Assembly: GCF_039543245.1 (NCBI RefSeq)
Contig: NZ_BAABJJ010000039.1
Span: 1-64,000, forward strand
DNA length: 64,000 nt
Direction: 5' to 3'
Source: Algibacter_G agarivorans
GTDB lineage: Bacteria; Bacteroidota; Bacteroidia; Flavobacteriales; Flavobacteriaceae
Shown here piece by piece: positions 45,089 to 52,653 of this stretch. The notes below the pieces were generated by a model. The model made no database searches. It had not been told where the DNA came from and saw only the letters and a program-made list of their open reading frames with translations. Position 1 is the stretch's first letter; every line of letters begins with the position of its first letter. Made by a program: the position numbers and the translations under genes.

Positions 45089-45640
45089 ATGGAATATATA
45101 GACATCGTTACCAAAGAAGGAAAACAGACAGGAAAATCTGAATTAAAATCGATTATCCATCAAAAAGGGTATTATCATCATACGTCGCATATCTGGTTTT
45201 TTACACCAAACAGAGAAATATTATTAGCACAGCGTTCCGTAAAAAAAATAATTTGCCCACTTATGTGGGATGTTTCAGTGGCAGGACATATTGATGCTGG
45301 AGAAACCCCGAAACAAGCAGCTATCAGAGAAATAGAAGAAGAAATTGGGCTATCCATTACCGAAAACGATTTACAAAAAATTGGTGTTTTTGAATGTTTT
45401 CAGACCTACGAAAATGGAATTCAAGACAACGAATTCCACAATACATTTATCACAGAACTAAAAGTGTCAATTTCAGAATTAAAACCTCAAGAGGAAGAAG
45501 TTGAAGCATTAAAACTGATTACTTTTGAAGAATTTGAAACACTCGTAATTAACATAAATAATAAAAACAATCATTTCGTGCCTTCAAACAAAGCGTATTA
45601 TGAATTGGTCTTGCAAGCGATAAAGAAAACAGTCAGTTAA
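45089..45640 (+). CDS. Nudix hydrolase (isopentenyl-diphosphate isomerase-like branch)
   Basis: The 183-residue protein contains a complete Nudix box from Gly66 (GHIDAGE) to Gly87 (REIEEEIG), with all metal-binding glutamates. The sequence before it (HHTSHIWFFTPNREILLAQR, CPLMWDVSVAGH) is typical of YfcD/IPP-isomerase-like Nudix proteins. It hydrolyses a nucleoside-diphosphate-like compound not known in this case. It follows the CHU_C gene closely; the 249 bases after it hold nothing recognisable. Confidence 0.88.
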   Translation: MEYIDIVTKEGKQTGKSELKSIIHQKGYYHHTSHIWFFTPNREILLAQRSVKKIICPLMWDVSVAGHIDAGETPKQAAIREIEEEIGLSITENDLQKIGVFECFQTYENGIQDNEFHNTFITELKVSISELKPQEEEVEALKLITFEEFETLVININNKNNHFVPSNKAYYELVLQAIKKTVS

Positions 45641-45889
45641 ATGCATGCATTATTGTAGCGTAAGTACATCGCTTTCTATTGGAATACCACTATCCAGAAA
45701 AGCCCTTAAAAATCATCATGAATATTCTGATTTTACCATGTGAATATTTATTTAGATATATGATTAATCTCATAAATTAGGATTTCATTTTTCAATAGTT
45801 TTATCCAACCCAATTATAATTCAAGTTTCATAAAACAAAAAATAGTATATAAAATTCATATATTTACTACACACTAATTCTAGATCCTC

Positions 45890-46375
45890 ATGGGTAAAAT
45901 TTTCAAGACCAACGTAAATAATACTTTTGATTTTGAGATTATGAATGATGACATTTTAAATCTTGATGCCGTAAAAACATCAGACTCACACTACCATATT
46001 CTTCGAGACAATAAACCCTATAAAGCAGAAATCACTAATGCAGATTTCAACAATAAAACATATCAAGTAAAAATCAATAACAAAACCTATAACACAAATA
46101 TTTACAATGAGTTAGACTTGCTGATAAAAGAAATGGGGTTTGCTGTTGGAACCACAAAACATATCAACTCAATTAAAGCACCTATGCCAGGTTTAATTCT
46201 AGAAATAAATGTGAAAGTTGGTCAAGAAGTAATGGAAGATGCCCCATTGCTAATCCTTGAAGCTATGAAAATGGAGAACATTATTACATCCCCAAGAGAT
46301 GGTATTATAAAATCTGTTTCTGTAAATAAAGGGGATGCTGTTGAAAAAAATCAATTGCTAATAGAATTCGAGTAA
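45890..46375 (+). CDS. Biotin carboxyl carrier subunit of an acyl-CoA carboxylase
   Basis: The 161-residue protein has a C-terminal biotinyl domain (about 92-161) with Lys127 in LEAMKMEN, the biotin attachment site. The N-terminal 90 residues (beta strands such as YHILRDNKPYKAEI) match the linker part of carriers that work with propionyl/methylcrotonyl-type carboxylases rather than the Pro/Ala-rich AccB. It is the first gene of a three-gene cluster with biotin carboxylase and carboxyltransferase, spaced by 113 and 45 bases that carry repeats. Confidence 0.88.
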   Translation: MGKIFKTNVNNTFDFEIMNDDILNLDAVKTSDSHYHILRDNKPYKAEITNADFNNKTYQVKINNKTYNTNIYNELDLLIKEMGFAVGTTKHINSIKAPMPGLILEINVKVGQEVMEDAPLLILEAMKMENIITSPRDGIIKSVSVNKGDAVEKNQLLIEFE

Positions 46376-46382
46376 ATAATAA

Positions 46383-46441
46383 TTAGCCACGAACACTCTG
46401 ATGTTACCCAATAAGGACTTCGATTCGTGATTCGTGGCTAA
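46383..46441. repeat. Inverted pair of TTAGCCACGAA repeats (59 bp)
   Basis: TTAGCCACGAA at 46383-46393 and its exact complement TTCGTGGCTAA at 46431-46441 bracket 37 bases. It lies inside the carboxylase operon. The same core recurs at 15891 and 51828. Confidence 0.65.
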
Positions 46442-46450
46442 AGAAATAGG

Positions 46451-46470
46451 ATTCCCTCCTCCGAGGGAAT
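46451..46470. repeat. Perfect hairpin ATTCCCTC-CTCC-GAGGGAAT
   Basis: Eight-base perfect arms with loop CTCC, ten bases after the previous inverted repeat and 19 bases before the accC start. The following GACA and the general pattern resemble the dispersed GGATTCC...GGAATGACA elements often seen in Bacteroidota genomes. Confidence 0.5.
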
Positions 46471-46488
46471 GACAAAATTGATTTATTA

Positions 46489-47931
46489 ATGAAAAAAATA
46501 TTAATAGCAAACCGAGGAGAAATAGCCATTAGAGTCATGAAAACAGCTCAAAAAATGGGTATAAAAACCGTAGCCGTTTTTTCTACCGCTGATAGACATG
46601 CGCCTCATGTCAAATTTGCAGACGAAGCGGTTTGTATTGGAGAACCTCCCTCAAACCAATCGTACTTAAGAGGTGATAAAATTATAGAAGCGGCAAAAAC
46701 ACTCCATGTTGATGGTATTCATCCTGGGTATGGGTTCTTAAGCGAAAATGCTTCTTTTGCGGAATTATGCGAAGACAATAACATCATTTTTATTGGTCCG
46801 CGATCTAAAGCCATAAGAATAATGGGAAGTAAATTGGCAGCAAAAGATGCTGTTAAGGAATATAACATCCCTATGGTTCCAGGAATTGATGAAGCTATTA
46901 CAGATGTTGAAAAAGCAAAAATCATTGCCAAAAACATTGGATTCCCAATTCTAATCAAAGCATCTGCTGGAGGCGGCGGTAAAGGGATGCGTGTGGTCGA
47001 GAAAGAAAGTGATTTAGAATCTCAAATGAACCGTGCTGTAAGTGAAGCTACTTCAGCATTTGGTGATGGTTCGGTGTTTATTGAAAAGTACGTGAGTTCG
47101 CCCCGCCACATAGAAATACAGGTTATGGCAGATAGCCATGGCAATGTATTGCACTTTTTTGAACGCGAATGCAGTATCCAACGTCGCCATCAAAAAGTAG
47201 TTGAAGAAGCGCCTTCATGTATTTTAACTCCAGAATTGAGAGCGGAAATGGGAGAAGCTGCTATTAAAGTCGCTAAATCTTGTGATTATTTAGGAGCAGG
47301 AACAGTTGAGTTTTTATTAGACGCCAACCATAATTTCTATTTCTTGGAAATGAATACCAGATTACAAGTGGAACACCCCGTTTCTGAATTAATTTCAGGT
47401 GTTGATTTAGTTGAGCTTCAAATCAAAGTCGCCCGTGGTGAAGCCCTTCAAATAAAACAAGATGATTTAAAAATTAATGGGCATGCTTTAGAATTGCGTG
47501 TTTATGCCGAAGACCCACTAAACGACTTCTTGCCAAGTGTAGGACATCTAGATATTTACAGACTTCCGGTAGGCGAAGGCATTAGAGTGGATAATGGTTT
47601 TGAAGAAGACATGGACATTCCCATCTATTACGACCCCATGCTTTCAAAATTAATTACCTACGGAAAAACCCGTGAAGAAGCTATTCAGCTTATGATTAAG
47701 GCTATTGACAATTATCATGTTGAAGGCGTACAAACCACACTGCCCTTTGGTAAATATGTATGCGAGCATGAAGCCTTTCGCTCTGGAAATTTTGACACCC
47801 ATTTTGTAAAGAACTATTATTCGCCTGAGGCTTTGAAATCAGAAACCGAAAACGAAGCTAAAATAGCCGCTTTAATAGCTGTAAAACAATATATAGAAGA
47901 CCAAAAGTTACTAAGAATACCTAAACAATAA
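46489..47931 (+). CDS. accC: Biotin carboxylase subunit of acyl-CoA carboxylase
   Basis: The 480-residue ATP-grasp enzyme carboxylates biotin on the carrier subunit. The start KKILIANRGEIAIRVMK is invariant. The glycine loop KASAGGGGKGMRVV (about 163) covers ATP, the metal/ATP residues are in FLEMNTRLQVEHPVSE (about 285-300), and RVYAEDP is conserved. There is no fused biotinyl domain, in line with a separate carrier gene. In an operon with a PccB-type carboxyltransferase, propionyl-CoA rather than acetyl-CoA is the likelier substrate. Confidence 0.92.
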   Translation: MKKILIANRGEIAIRVMKTAQKMGIKTVAVFSTADRHAPHVKFADEAVCIGEPPSNQSYLRGDKIIEAAKTLHVDGIHPGYGFLSENASFAELCEDNNIIFIGPRSKAIRIMGSKLAAKDAVKEYNIPMVPGIDEAITDVEKAKIIAKNIGFPILIKASAGGGGKGMRVVEKESDLESQMNRAVSEATSAFGDGSVFIEKYVSSPRHIEIQVMADSHGNVLHFFERECSIQRRHQKVVEEAPSCILTPELRAEMGEAAIKVAKSCDYLGAGTVEFLLDANHNFYFLEMNTRLQVEHPVSELISGVDLVELQIKVARGEALQIKQDDLKINGHALELRVYAEDPLNDFLPSVGHLDIYRLPVGEGIRVDNGFEEDMDIPIYYDPMLSKLITYGKTREEAIQLMIKAIDNYHVEGVQTTLPFGKYVCEHEAFRSGNFDTHFVKNYYSPEALKSETENEAKIAALIAVKQYIEDQKLLRIPKQ

Positions 47932-47941
47932 TATAAAACCC

Positions 47942-47966
47942 ATGCAACTTTGCGCCTTTGCGTGAC
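47942..47966. repeat. Dispersed repeat ACTTTGCGCCTTTGCGTGA
   Basis: ACTTTGCGCCTTTGCGTGAC fills nearly all of the 45 bases between accC and the carboxyltransferase start. This G+C-richer string resembles a short sequence I know as recurring between genes in Flavobacteriaceae; the recollection is unverified. Confidence 0.4.
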
Positions 47967-47976
47967 AAAAAAAATT

Positions 47977-49527
47977 ATGGATTCGAAACAAGATAAAATA
48001 AACAAACTCAATGAACGTATTGCCCTAGCCCATTTAGGTGGTGGACAAAAACGCATTGACAAACAACACGCTAAAAAGAAGTTAACCGCTAGAGAGCGCG
48101 TTAATTATTTAATGGATGAAGGTTCTTTTGAAGAAATTGGTGTTCTAGTAACCCATAGAACCACCGATTTTGGAATGGAAAACGAGGTGTATTTTGGCGA
48201 TGGTGTGATTACTGGTTATGGCACTATAAACAATAGATTAGTTTATATATACGCTCAAGATTTTACGGTTTTTGGTGGTGCTTTATCTGAAACCCATGCG
48301 GAAAAAATATGCAAAATCATGGATATGGCTGTGAAAATTGGCGCACCAATTATTGGGTTAAATGATTCCGGTGGTGCACGTATTCAAGAAGGCGTACGTT
48401 CCCTTGGAGGGTATGCAGACATCTTTTATAGAAATGTGCAAGCCTCTGGAGTTGTTCCTCAAATTTCAGCCATTATGGGACCTTGTGCTGGTGGCGCTGT
48501 ATACTCCCCTGCTATGACCGATTTCACTATGATGGTAGAAAACACAAGCTATATGTTTGTTACCGGACCTAACGTTGTAAAAACAGTAACTAATGAAGCC
48601 GTAAGTAGTGAAGAATTAGGTGGTGCTTTTACGCACGCATCAAAATCTGGAGTTGCTCACAAAACGTCTGCTAATGATATTGAATGTTTAGAAGACTTAA
48701 AGAAACTTTTAAGTTATTTGCCACAAAACAACACTAAAACGACAGAAAAAATTGAATTTGAATCTAAGGATGAGGTTAGGTCTATTTTATCAAATATAGT
48801 TCCAGATAATCCAAATAAACCTTACGATATGCATGCCGTTATTTCTGGAATAATTGACGAAAACTCTTTTTACGAAATCCATAAAGATTATGCTGAAAAT
48901 ATTATTGTTGGTTTTGCGCGCTTAGGCGGAAGAAGTGTTGGAATAATAGCAAACCAACCCATGTTTTTGGCGGGGGTTTTAGATGTAAATAGTTCTAAAA
49001 AAGCGGCACGCTTTACACGCTTTTGCGATTGTTTTAATATCCCATTGCTAGTATTAGTTGATGTGCCAGGTTTTCTACCAGGAACAGACCAAGAATGGAA
49101 CGGCATTATTGTACATGGTGCTAAATTATTATATGCGCTAAGCGAAGCCACTGTGCCTAGAGTAACGGTTATTACTAGAAAAGCTTATGGTGGTGCTTAT
49201 GATGTTATGAACTCCAAACATATTGGTGCTGATTTAAACTACGCATGGCCAGGAGCAGAAATAGCTGTTATGGGAGCAAAAGGTGCTAGTGAAATTATTT
49301 TTAGGAAAGAAATTGCAGCTGCAGATAATCCATCTGAAAAATTGGCAGAAAAAGAAGCTGAGTATGCAGAAAAATTTGCGAATCCATACAGGGCAGCAAG
49401 ACGTGGCTTTATTGATGAAGTGATTTTACCAAAAAACACCAGACGCAAGCTTATCAAAGCCTTTTCAATGCTAGAAAACAAAAAGGTAGATACGCCTAAA
49501 CGTAAACATGGAAATATTCCTTTGTGA
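47977..49527 (+). CDS. Acyl-CoA carboxylase carboxyltransferase (beta) subunit, propionyl-CoA carboxylase-like
   Basis: The start is taken at MDSKQDKINKLNERIALAHL. The longer TTG-started frame would translate the intergenic repeat. The 516-residue protein has the two crotonase-like halves of the family: carboxyltransferase N (SGGARIQEGVRSLGGYADIF, about residue 130) and C (AVISGIIDENSFYEIHKDYA; VDVPGFLPGTDQEWNGIIVH; GGAYDVMNSKHIG). It transfers the carboxyl group from carboxybiotin to acyl-CoA. With the carrier and AccC it forms a complete enzyme, probably for propionyl-CoA to methylmalonyl-CoA. Confidence 0.92.
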   Translation: MDSKQDKINKLNERIALAHLGGGQKRIDKQHAKKKLTARERVNYLMDEGSFEEIGVLVTHRTTDFGMENEVYFGDGVITGYGTINNRLVYIYAQDFTVFGGALSETHAEKICKIMDMAVKIGAPIIGLNDSGGARIQEGVRSLGGYADIFYRNVQASGVVPQISAIMGPCAGGAVYSPAMTDFTMMVENTSYMFVTGPNVVKTVTNEAVSSEELGGAFTHASKSGVAHKTSANDIECLEDLKKLLSYLPQNNTKTTEKIEFESKDEVRSILSNIVPDNPNKPYDMHAVISGIIDENSFYEIHKDYAENIIVGFARLGGRSVGIIANQPMFLAGVLDVNSSKKAARFTRFCDCFNIPLLVLVDVPGFLPGTDQEWNGIIVHGAKLLYALSEATVPRVTVITRKAYGGAYDVMNSKHIGADLNYAWPGAEIAVMGAKGASEIIFRKEIAAADNPSEKLAEKEAEYAEKFANPYRAARRGFIDEVILPKNTRRKLIKAFSMLENKKVDTPKRKHGNIPL

Positions 49528-49552
49528 AATTAAAATACTTTTGCCTAGAACC

Positions 49553-50194
49553 TTATAACTGGTACAACATACCAAACTCCATGTTAATCGTATTATGCCC
49601 ATTATTTGGTTGTTTCATTTCAAGATTAGAAGTGTGCCTAGCAGAATATCTAAAATCAAATTGAATTTTATTAATGTGATAAGACAAGCCTAAACCAAAC
49701 ATATCTGAAAACGCAAAACCCTTTGCTAATCTTTCAGTTGGCTTGTCTGCAATCATAGGACCTAAACTCCCAATAGCATAAGCGCTTATATTTTTATAAA
49801 TACAATACCTAGCAATAAAACCACAATTTAAAACATACTCTTTAATAATACGCTTTTGAGTATATAATGCTCTTTTTTCTAAATAATCATCTCCATCCGT
49901 TGGTTTAATAAAATGTTCATTTAAAAGCTGGTGTTCTGCAATATTGTAACCTGGTTCTAAATTAATTTCAAAAGCCCATTTTTGCTTTTGTTTTAATGTA
50001 TAGTTTATCCGCGCTTTATAAAACGTAACATCATGCGTATACGTTTTTAAATCAAAAGGATATTTGTTTTGTGACCCTGTGCCGTAAGTAAAACCTAATT
50101 TTAAATGCTCCTTTTTAATTTGTGCGTTTCCAACAAAGGAGTTAGCAATAGAAACCAAAGCGATAAAAAAAGAAAGCGTAAAATTCTGCTTCAT
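49553..50194 (-). CDS. Acyloxyacyl hydrolase / PagL-like lipid A deacylase
   Basis: The 213-residue protein has a signal peptide (cut near FVGNAQIK) and an eight-strand outer-membrane barrel. The motif RHTSNLEMKQPNNGHN matches the PagL active-site region HxSNxxxKxPNxG, with His187 and Ser189 as the catalytic pair. The position equal to the third PagL residue (Glu140 in Pseudomonas) seems to be Asn201. It may remove a fatty acid from lipid A. It starts six bases after the stop of the small helicase-like gene, so the two share a transcript. Confidence 0.75.
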   Translation of the reverse strand: MKQNFTLSFFIALVSIANSFVGNAQIKKEHLKLGFTYGTGSQNKYPFDLKTYTHDVTFYKARINYTLKQKQKWAFEINLEPGYNIAEHQLLNEHFIKPTDGDDYLEKRALYTQKRIIKEYVLNCGFIARYCIYKNISAYAIGSLGPMIADKPTERLAKGFAFSDMFGLGLSYHINKIQFDFRYSARHTSNLEMKQPNNGHNTINMEFGMLYQL

Positions 50195-50200
50195 TAAAAA

Positions 50201-50815
50201 CTATTTAGATTTAACAACTTGTGCATTATACATAAAAGATTCACGCCAACGTTCAAAACGGCTATCAAACGTAGTAGAAAACACTAAATATTGGCATTTT
50301 CCAATACTTTCGGGTGTTCGTGTTACTTCACCCAAATTATTATTTCTAAACAAGAATTCAGCATCTTCAACAATAAACATTTGTAACTTATTCAAATTTA
50401 TTCCGTTAAGAAAAAAGATTTTATTTAAGCGTTTAGGGGTTGCAATAACGATATCCACACCTACATAAATTTCATCACGTTGTGCATCAATACTTTTTTC
50501 ATCATAAGCACAGTACACACGTAAATCCGTGCCTCTTAGAAACACATTGAATTCTAATTCTAGATCTAAAGCGGCTTGTTTATCTTTCACAAAAATTAAG
50601 GCTCTAGGCGCATCTTCGAAAGCTTCTCCTTTAAGTTTTTGAATCACACTAAGGACTATACTTGTAGTTTTTCCAGAACCTTTGGGCGCTATACAAAACA
50701 GACTTGCACCTCCTTTTATTTTTGATAAAATTTGTTTTTGAAATGCTAACGGCTCTTCAAAACCTTTATGTTCCAGTGTGTCTTTTAAAGGTTGAATGAG
50801 TTTTTTAAATGGCAT
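50201..50815 (-). CDS. Single-domain DEAD-box-like protein with degenerate motif II
   Basis: The 204 residues cover only the first RecA-like domain of a DEAD-box RNA helicase. Gln26 lies in a Q-motif-like stretch, motif I is APKGSGKTT (43-51), motif Ib TPKRL (126-130) and motif III STT (180-182). Motif II reads EDAE (150-153) in place of DEAD. The second RecA domain, needed for unwinding, is absent; the stop is followed at once by the PagL-like gene, so there is no trace of a lost 3' part. It may bind ATP or RNA as a regulator. MITE-like element copy C lies 35 bases upstream of the start. Confidence 0.75.
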   Translation of the reverse strand: MPFKKLIQPLKDTLEHKGFEEPLAFQKQILSKIKGGASLFCIAPKGSGKTTSIVLSVIQKLKGEAFEDAPRALIFVKDKQAALDLELEFNVFLRGTDLRVYCAYDEKSIDAQRDEIYVGVDIVIATPKRLNKIFFLNGINLNKLQMFIVEDAEFLFRNNNLGEVTRTPESIGKCQYLVFSTTFDSRFERWRESFMYNAQVVKSK

Positions 50816-50850
50816 ATAAATTTCTTAATTTGAAGGCAAATATAGTATTA

Positions 50851-51012
50851 ATACCAATTCTACATTGAAATAACCGCAATAAAACGCCCTTTCTTCCTTT
50901 CTACATCAATATAAAAAGAAACGGTAACTATGGCTATGCTTTATTTTTCTATTTCGTATAAAGAAAAAAATCATCATTTTCTTTTACAGTAATTTCAATG
51001 CAGAATTGGCAT
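50851..51012. mobile_element. MITE-like inverted-repeat element, copy C (162 bp)
   Basis: The 26-bp ends ATACCAATTCTACATTGAAA and ATGCCAATTCTGCATTGAAA are inverted with four mismatches in all. The interior lines up with the reverse complement of copy A (GTAACTA, GCTATGCTT, TTTTTCTATTTC, TAAAGAAAA in the same order) and the length is identical, 162 bp. It carries no gene and lies just upstream of the helicase-like gene. Confidence 0.72.
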
Positions 51013-51040
51013 AAAACGATTAACAAAAACTGAAAAACAA

Positions 51041-51066
51041 AAAGGCGCTCATTTCTGAGCACCTTT
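51041..51066 (-). terminator. Terminator of the yceI gene
   Basis: On the minus strand AAAGGTGCTC and GAGCGCCTTT pair (one G-U) with a six-base loop and a following T-run, 23 bases after the YceI stop. Confidence 0.7.
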
Positions 51067-51088
51067 TCTAGTTAACAATAACTCGATA

Positions 51089-51667
51089 TTAGAATTCTAA
51101 ATCTGATACTAAATCAAACTCATCATATATTGCCTTGTCTTTTAGCCCGTCAAAAAAGCTAGTCGACCCATACCTTACATCATATTTAGTTCTATCAATC
51201 TTTAAAGTTGCCGTTGCTTTGCTTCCATAAATTGAAATAGTAAAAGCTACAGGGTTTGTTTTTCCTTTAATAGTTAAATCACCTGAAACGGTATAAGCAT
51301 TTTTATCAGAAGCAGATACATCCGTAAACACTAAAGTTGCTGTTGGATGGTCTGCAATACCAAAAAAGTCATCAGATTTTAAATGACCATCTAATTTATC
51401 TTTATAATTGCCTTCTAAATCTGTTGTGTTTATTGTTGTCATATCTATAACAAACTCGCCTCCTGTTAATACATCATTATCAAAATTTAAAAATCCAGAT
51501 TTTATACCAATCGTTCCTTCATGAGAACCTGTTACTTTATAACCTTTCCAAACTACTTTGCTTTTATCTGTTTTAATTTCTTTTTTATCACCATCAATAA
51601 CTGTGAAAGAAAATGTTGTAAATACGACTAATGCTACTATTGCTAATTTTTTAATTGTGTTTTTCAT
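51089..51667 (-). CDS. YceI-family periplasmic protein
   Basis: The 192-residue protein has a signal peptide (MKNTIKKLAIVALVVFTTFS). The YceI lipocalin-like barrel is clear: SKVVWKGYKVTGSHEGTIG, GGEFVIDMTTINTTDL, LDGHLKSDDFFGIADHPTAT, GDLTIKGKTNPVAF and RTKYDVRYGS. The family binds polyisoprenoids such as octaprenyl compounds in a hydrophobic pocket. It is monocistronic. Confidence 0.9.
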   Translation of the reverse strand: MKNTIKKLAIVALVVFTTFSFTVIDGDKKEIKTDKSKVVWKGYKVTGSHEGTIGIKSGFLNFDNDVLTGGEFVIDMTTINTTDLEGNYKDKLDGHLKSDDFFGIADHPTATLVFTDVSASDKNAYTVSGDLTIKGKTNPVAFTISIYGSKATATLKIDRTKYDVRYGSTSFFDGLKDKAIYDEFDLVSDLEF

Positions 51668-51972
51668 TCTTAAATTTATTATTTATTACAATGCAAATAT
51701 CTAACGGATTAGTGATTAATAAAATAATATAGATTATAAAATAATGTTAATCTAGTTTAACTTTATTGGTCTCAAATGAAATTAAAACTATGTGCTTTAG
51801 TGCATTTTACTTTAGCTTCTAAAAATTTTAGCCACGAATTCCACAAATTTGTACGAATCCATTCTTTATTCTAAAATACAATCGCAAATAGTCCTGTTTA
51901 TAATTTCACGAATGTAACAGACTTTTAGTCTGTTTTAAAAACCTAGGAACTTACAGTCCATAGTTATTTATT
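51668..51972. other. 305-bp intergenic region with one repeat and one hairpin
   Basis: The gap between yceI and the Crp-like gene is A+T-rich. It holds a TTTTAGCCACGAATTCCACA repeat beginning at 51826 and a hairpin AACAGACT-TTT-AGTCTGTT at 51916-51934. No ORF with coding character was seen. Confidence 0.5.
51828..51860. repeat. Dispersed intergenic repeat, TAGCCACGAA family
   Basis: TTAGCCACGAATTCCACAAA followed by TTTGTACGAATCC. It shares the TTAGCCACGAAT core with 15891-15902 and the TTAGCCACGAA arms with 46383-46441. Confidence 0.55.
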
Positions 51973-52554
51973 TCATTCTAAAAGAAGCTGACCCTTAATT
52001 TTACTCAAAAATTCTTTTGTTATACCAAGATAAGAAGCTATCATATATTGTGGAATACGTTGTTCTATTTTTGGGTATTGATTTTTAAAATAAAGGTATC
52101 TATCTTTTGCTGAAAGGCTAAAATTTCTAACTAATCGTTTTTGCGAAGCCACAAAGGCCCTTTCTATTATTAGCCTAAAAAAACGTTCTAATTTTGGGAT
52201 TTCTCTGTATAAATCTTCAATATCATCATAAGAAAACATGATAAATTCTGTATTTTCTATGCACTGTACATTAAAATCTGCCGGGGTTTGGGTAATATAG
52301 CTCCCCATATCTGAGGCCCACCAATCTTCAATTGCGAACATTACAATATGCTCCTGTCCTTGTTCATCTACAAAAAACGTTTTGGTACAACCAGAAATCA
52401 CAAAGCATTCATATTTACAAACATCGCCTTGCTGCACAATGTATTGTCCTTTTAAATATTTTCTATATTTAACTTTTGAAGTTAGGAACGCCTTTTCTTC
52501 AACTGTTAAATCAATATGCTTATTTATGTAATCTAAAAGGGGTTGCTTTTTCAT
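51973..52554 (-). CDS. Crp/Fnr-family transcriptional regulator
   Basis: The 193-residue protein has an N-terminal cyclic-nucleotide-binding beta-roll (about 20-125: LKGQYIVQQGDVCKYECFVI, GQEHIVMFAIEDWWASDMGS) and a short C-terminal helix-turn-helix (IASYLGITKEFLSKIKGQL). The nucleotide pocket lacks the full RxS signature, so cAMP binding is doubtful; many Bacteroidota members sense other signals. It is divergent from the Bcr/CflA exporter with 99 bp between, an arrangement that suggests local control of that gene. Confidence 0.85.
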   Translation of the reverse strand: MKKQPLLDYINKHIDLTVEEKAFLTSKVKYRKYLKGQYIVQQGDVCKYECFVISGCTKTFFVDEQGQEHIVMFAIEDWWASDMGSYITQTPADFNVQCIENTEFIMFSYDDIEDLYREIPKLERFFRLIIERAFVASQKRLVRNFSLSAKDRYLYFKNQYPKIEQRIPQYMIASYLGITKEFLSKIKGQLLLE

Positions 52555-52641
52555 TTATATAAATTTATAAGGTATCAAATTTAACAATAATAACATTCTG
52601 TTATTAAATGACAAATGGATTTTTAACTTATTTAAATAATC

Positions 52642-52649
52642 TATTTTTG
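52642..52649 (+). promoter_or_regulatory. Putative -7 promoter element (TATTTTTG) of the Bcr/CflA gene
   Basis: An exact TAnnTTTG match ends four bases before the ATG at 52654, the same geometry as at rlmD, so this transcript too would be leaderless or nearly so. Confidence 0.45.
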
Positions 52650-52653
52650 CACC

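Noticed and set aside
47950..47976. TTG start extending the carboxyltransferase by nine codons
   Set aside because: The extra codons translate a dispersed intergenic repeat; the ATG at 47977 matches family starts.
51916..51934. AACAGACT-TTT-AGTCTGTT hairpin as terminator of the Crp-like gene
   Set aside because: On the minus strand no T-run follows it and it lies 39 bases past the stop; its role is unclear, so it is only mentioned within the gap.
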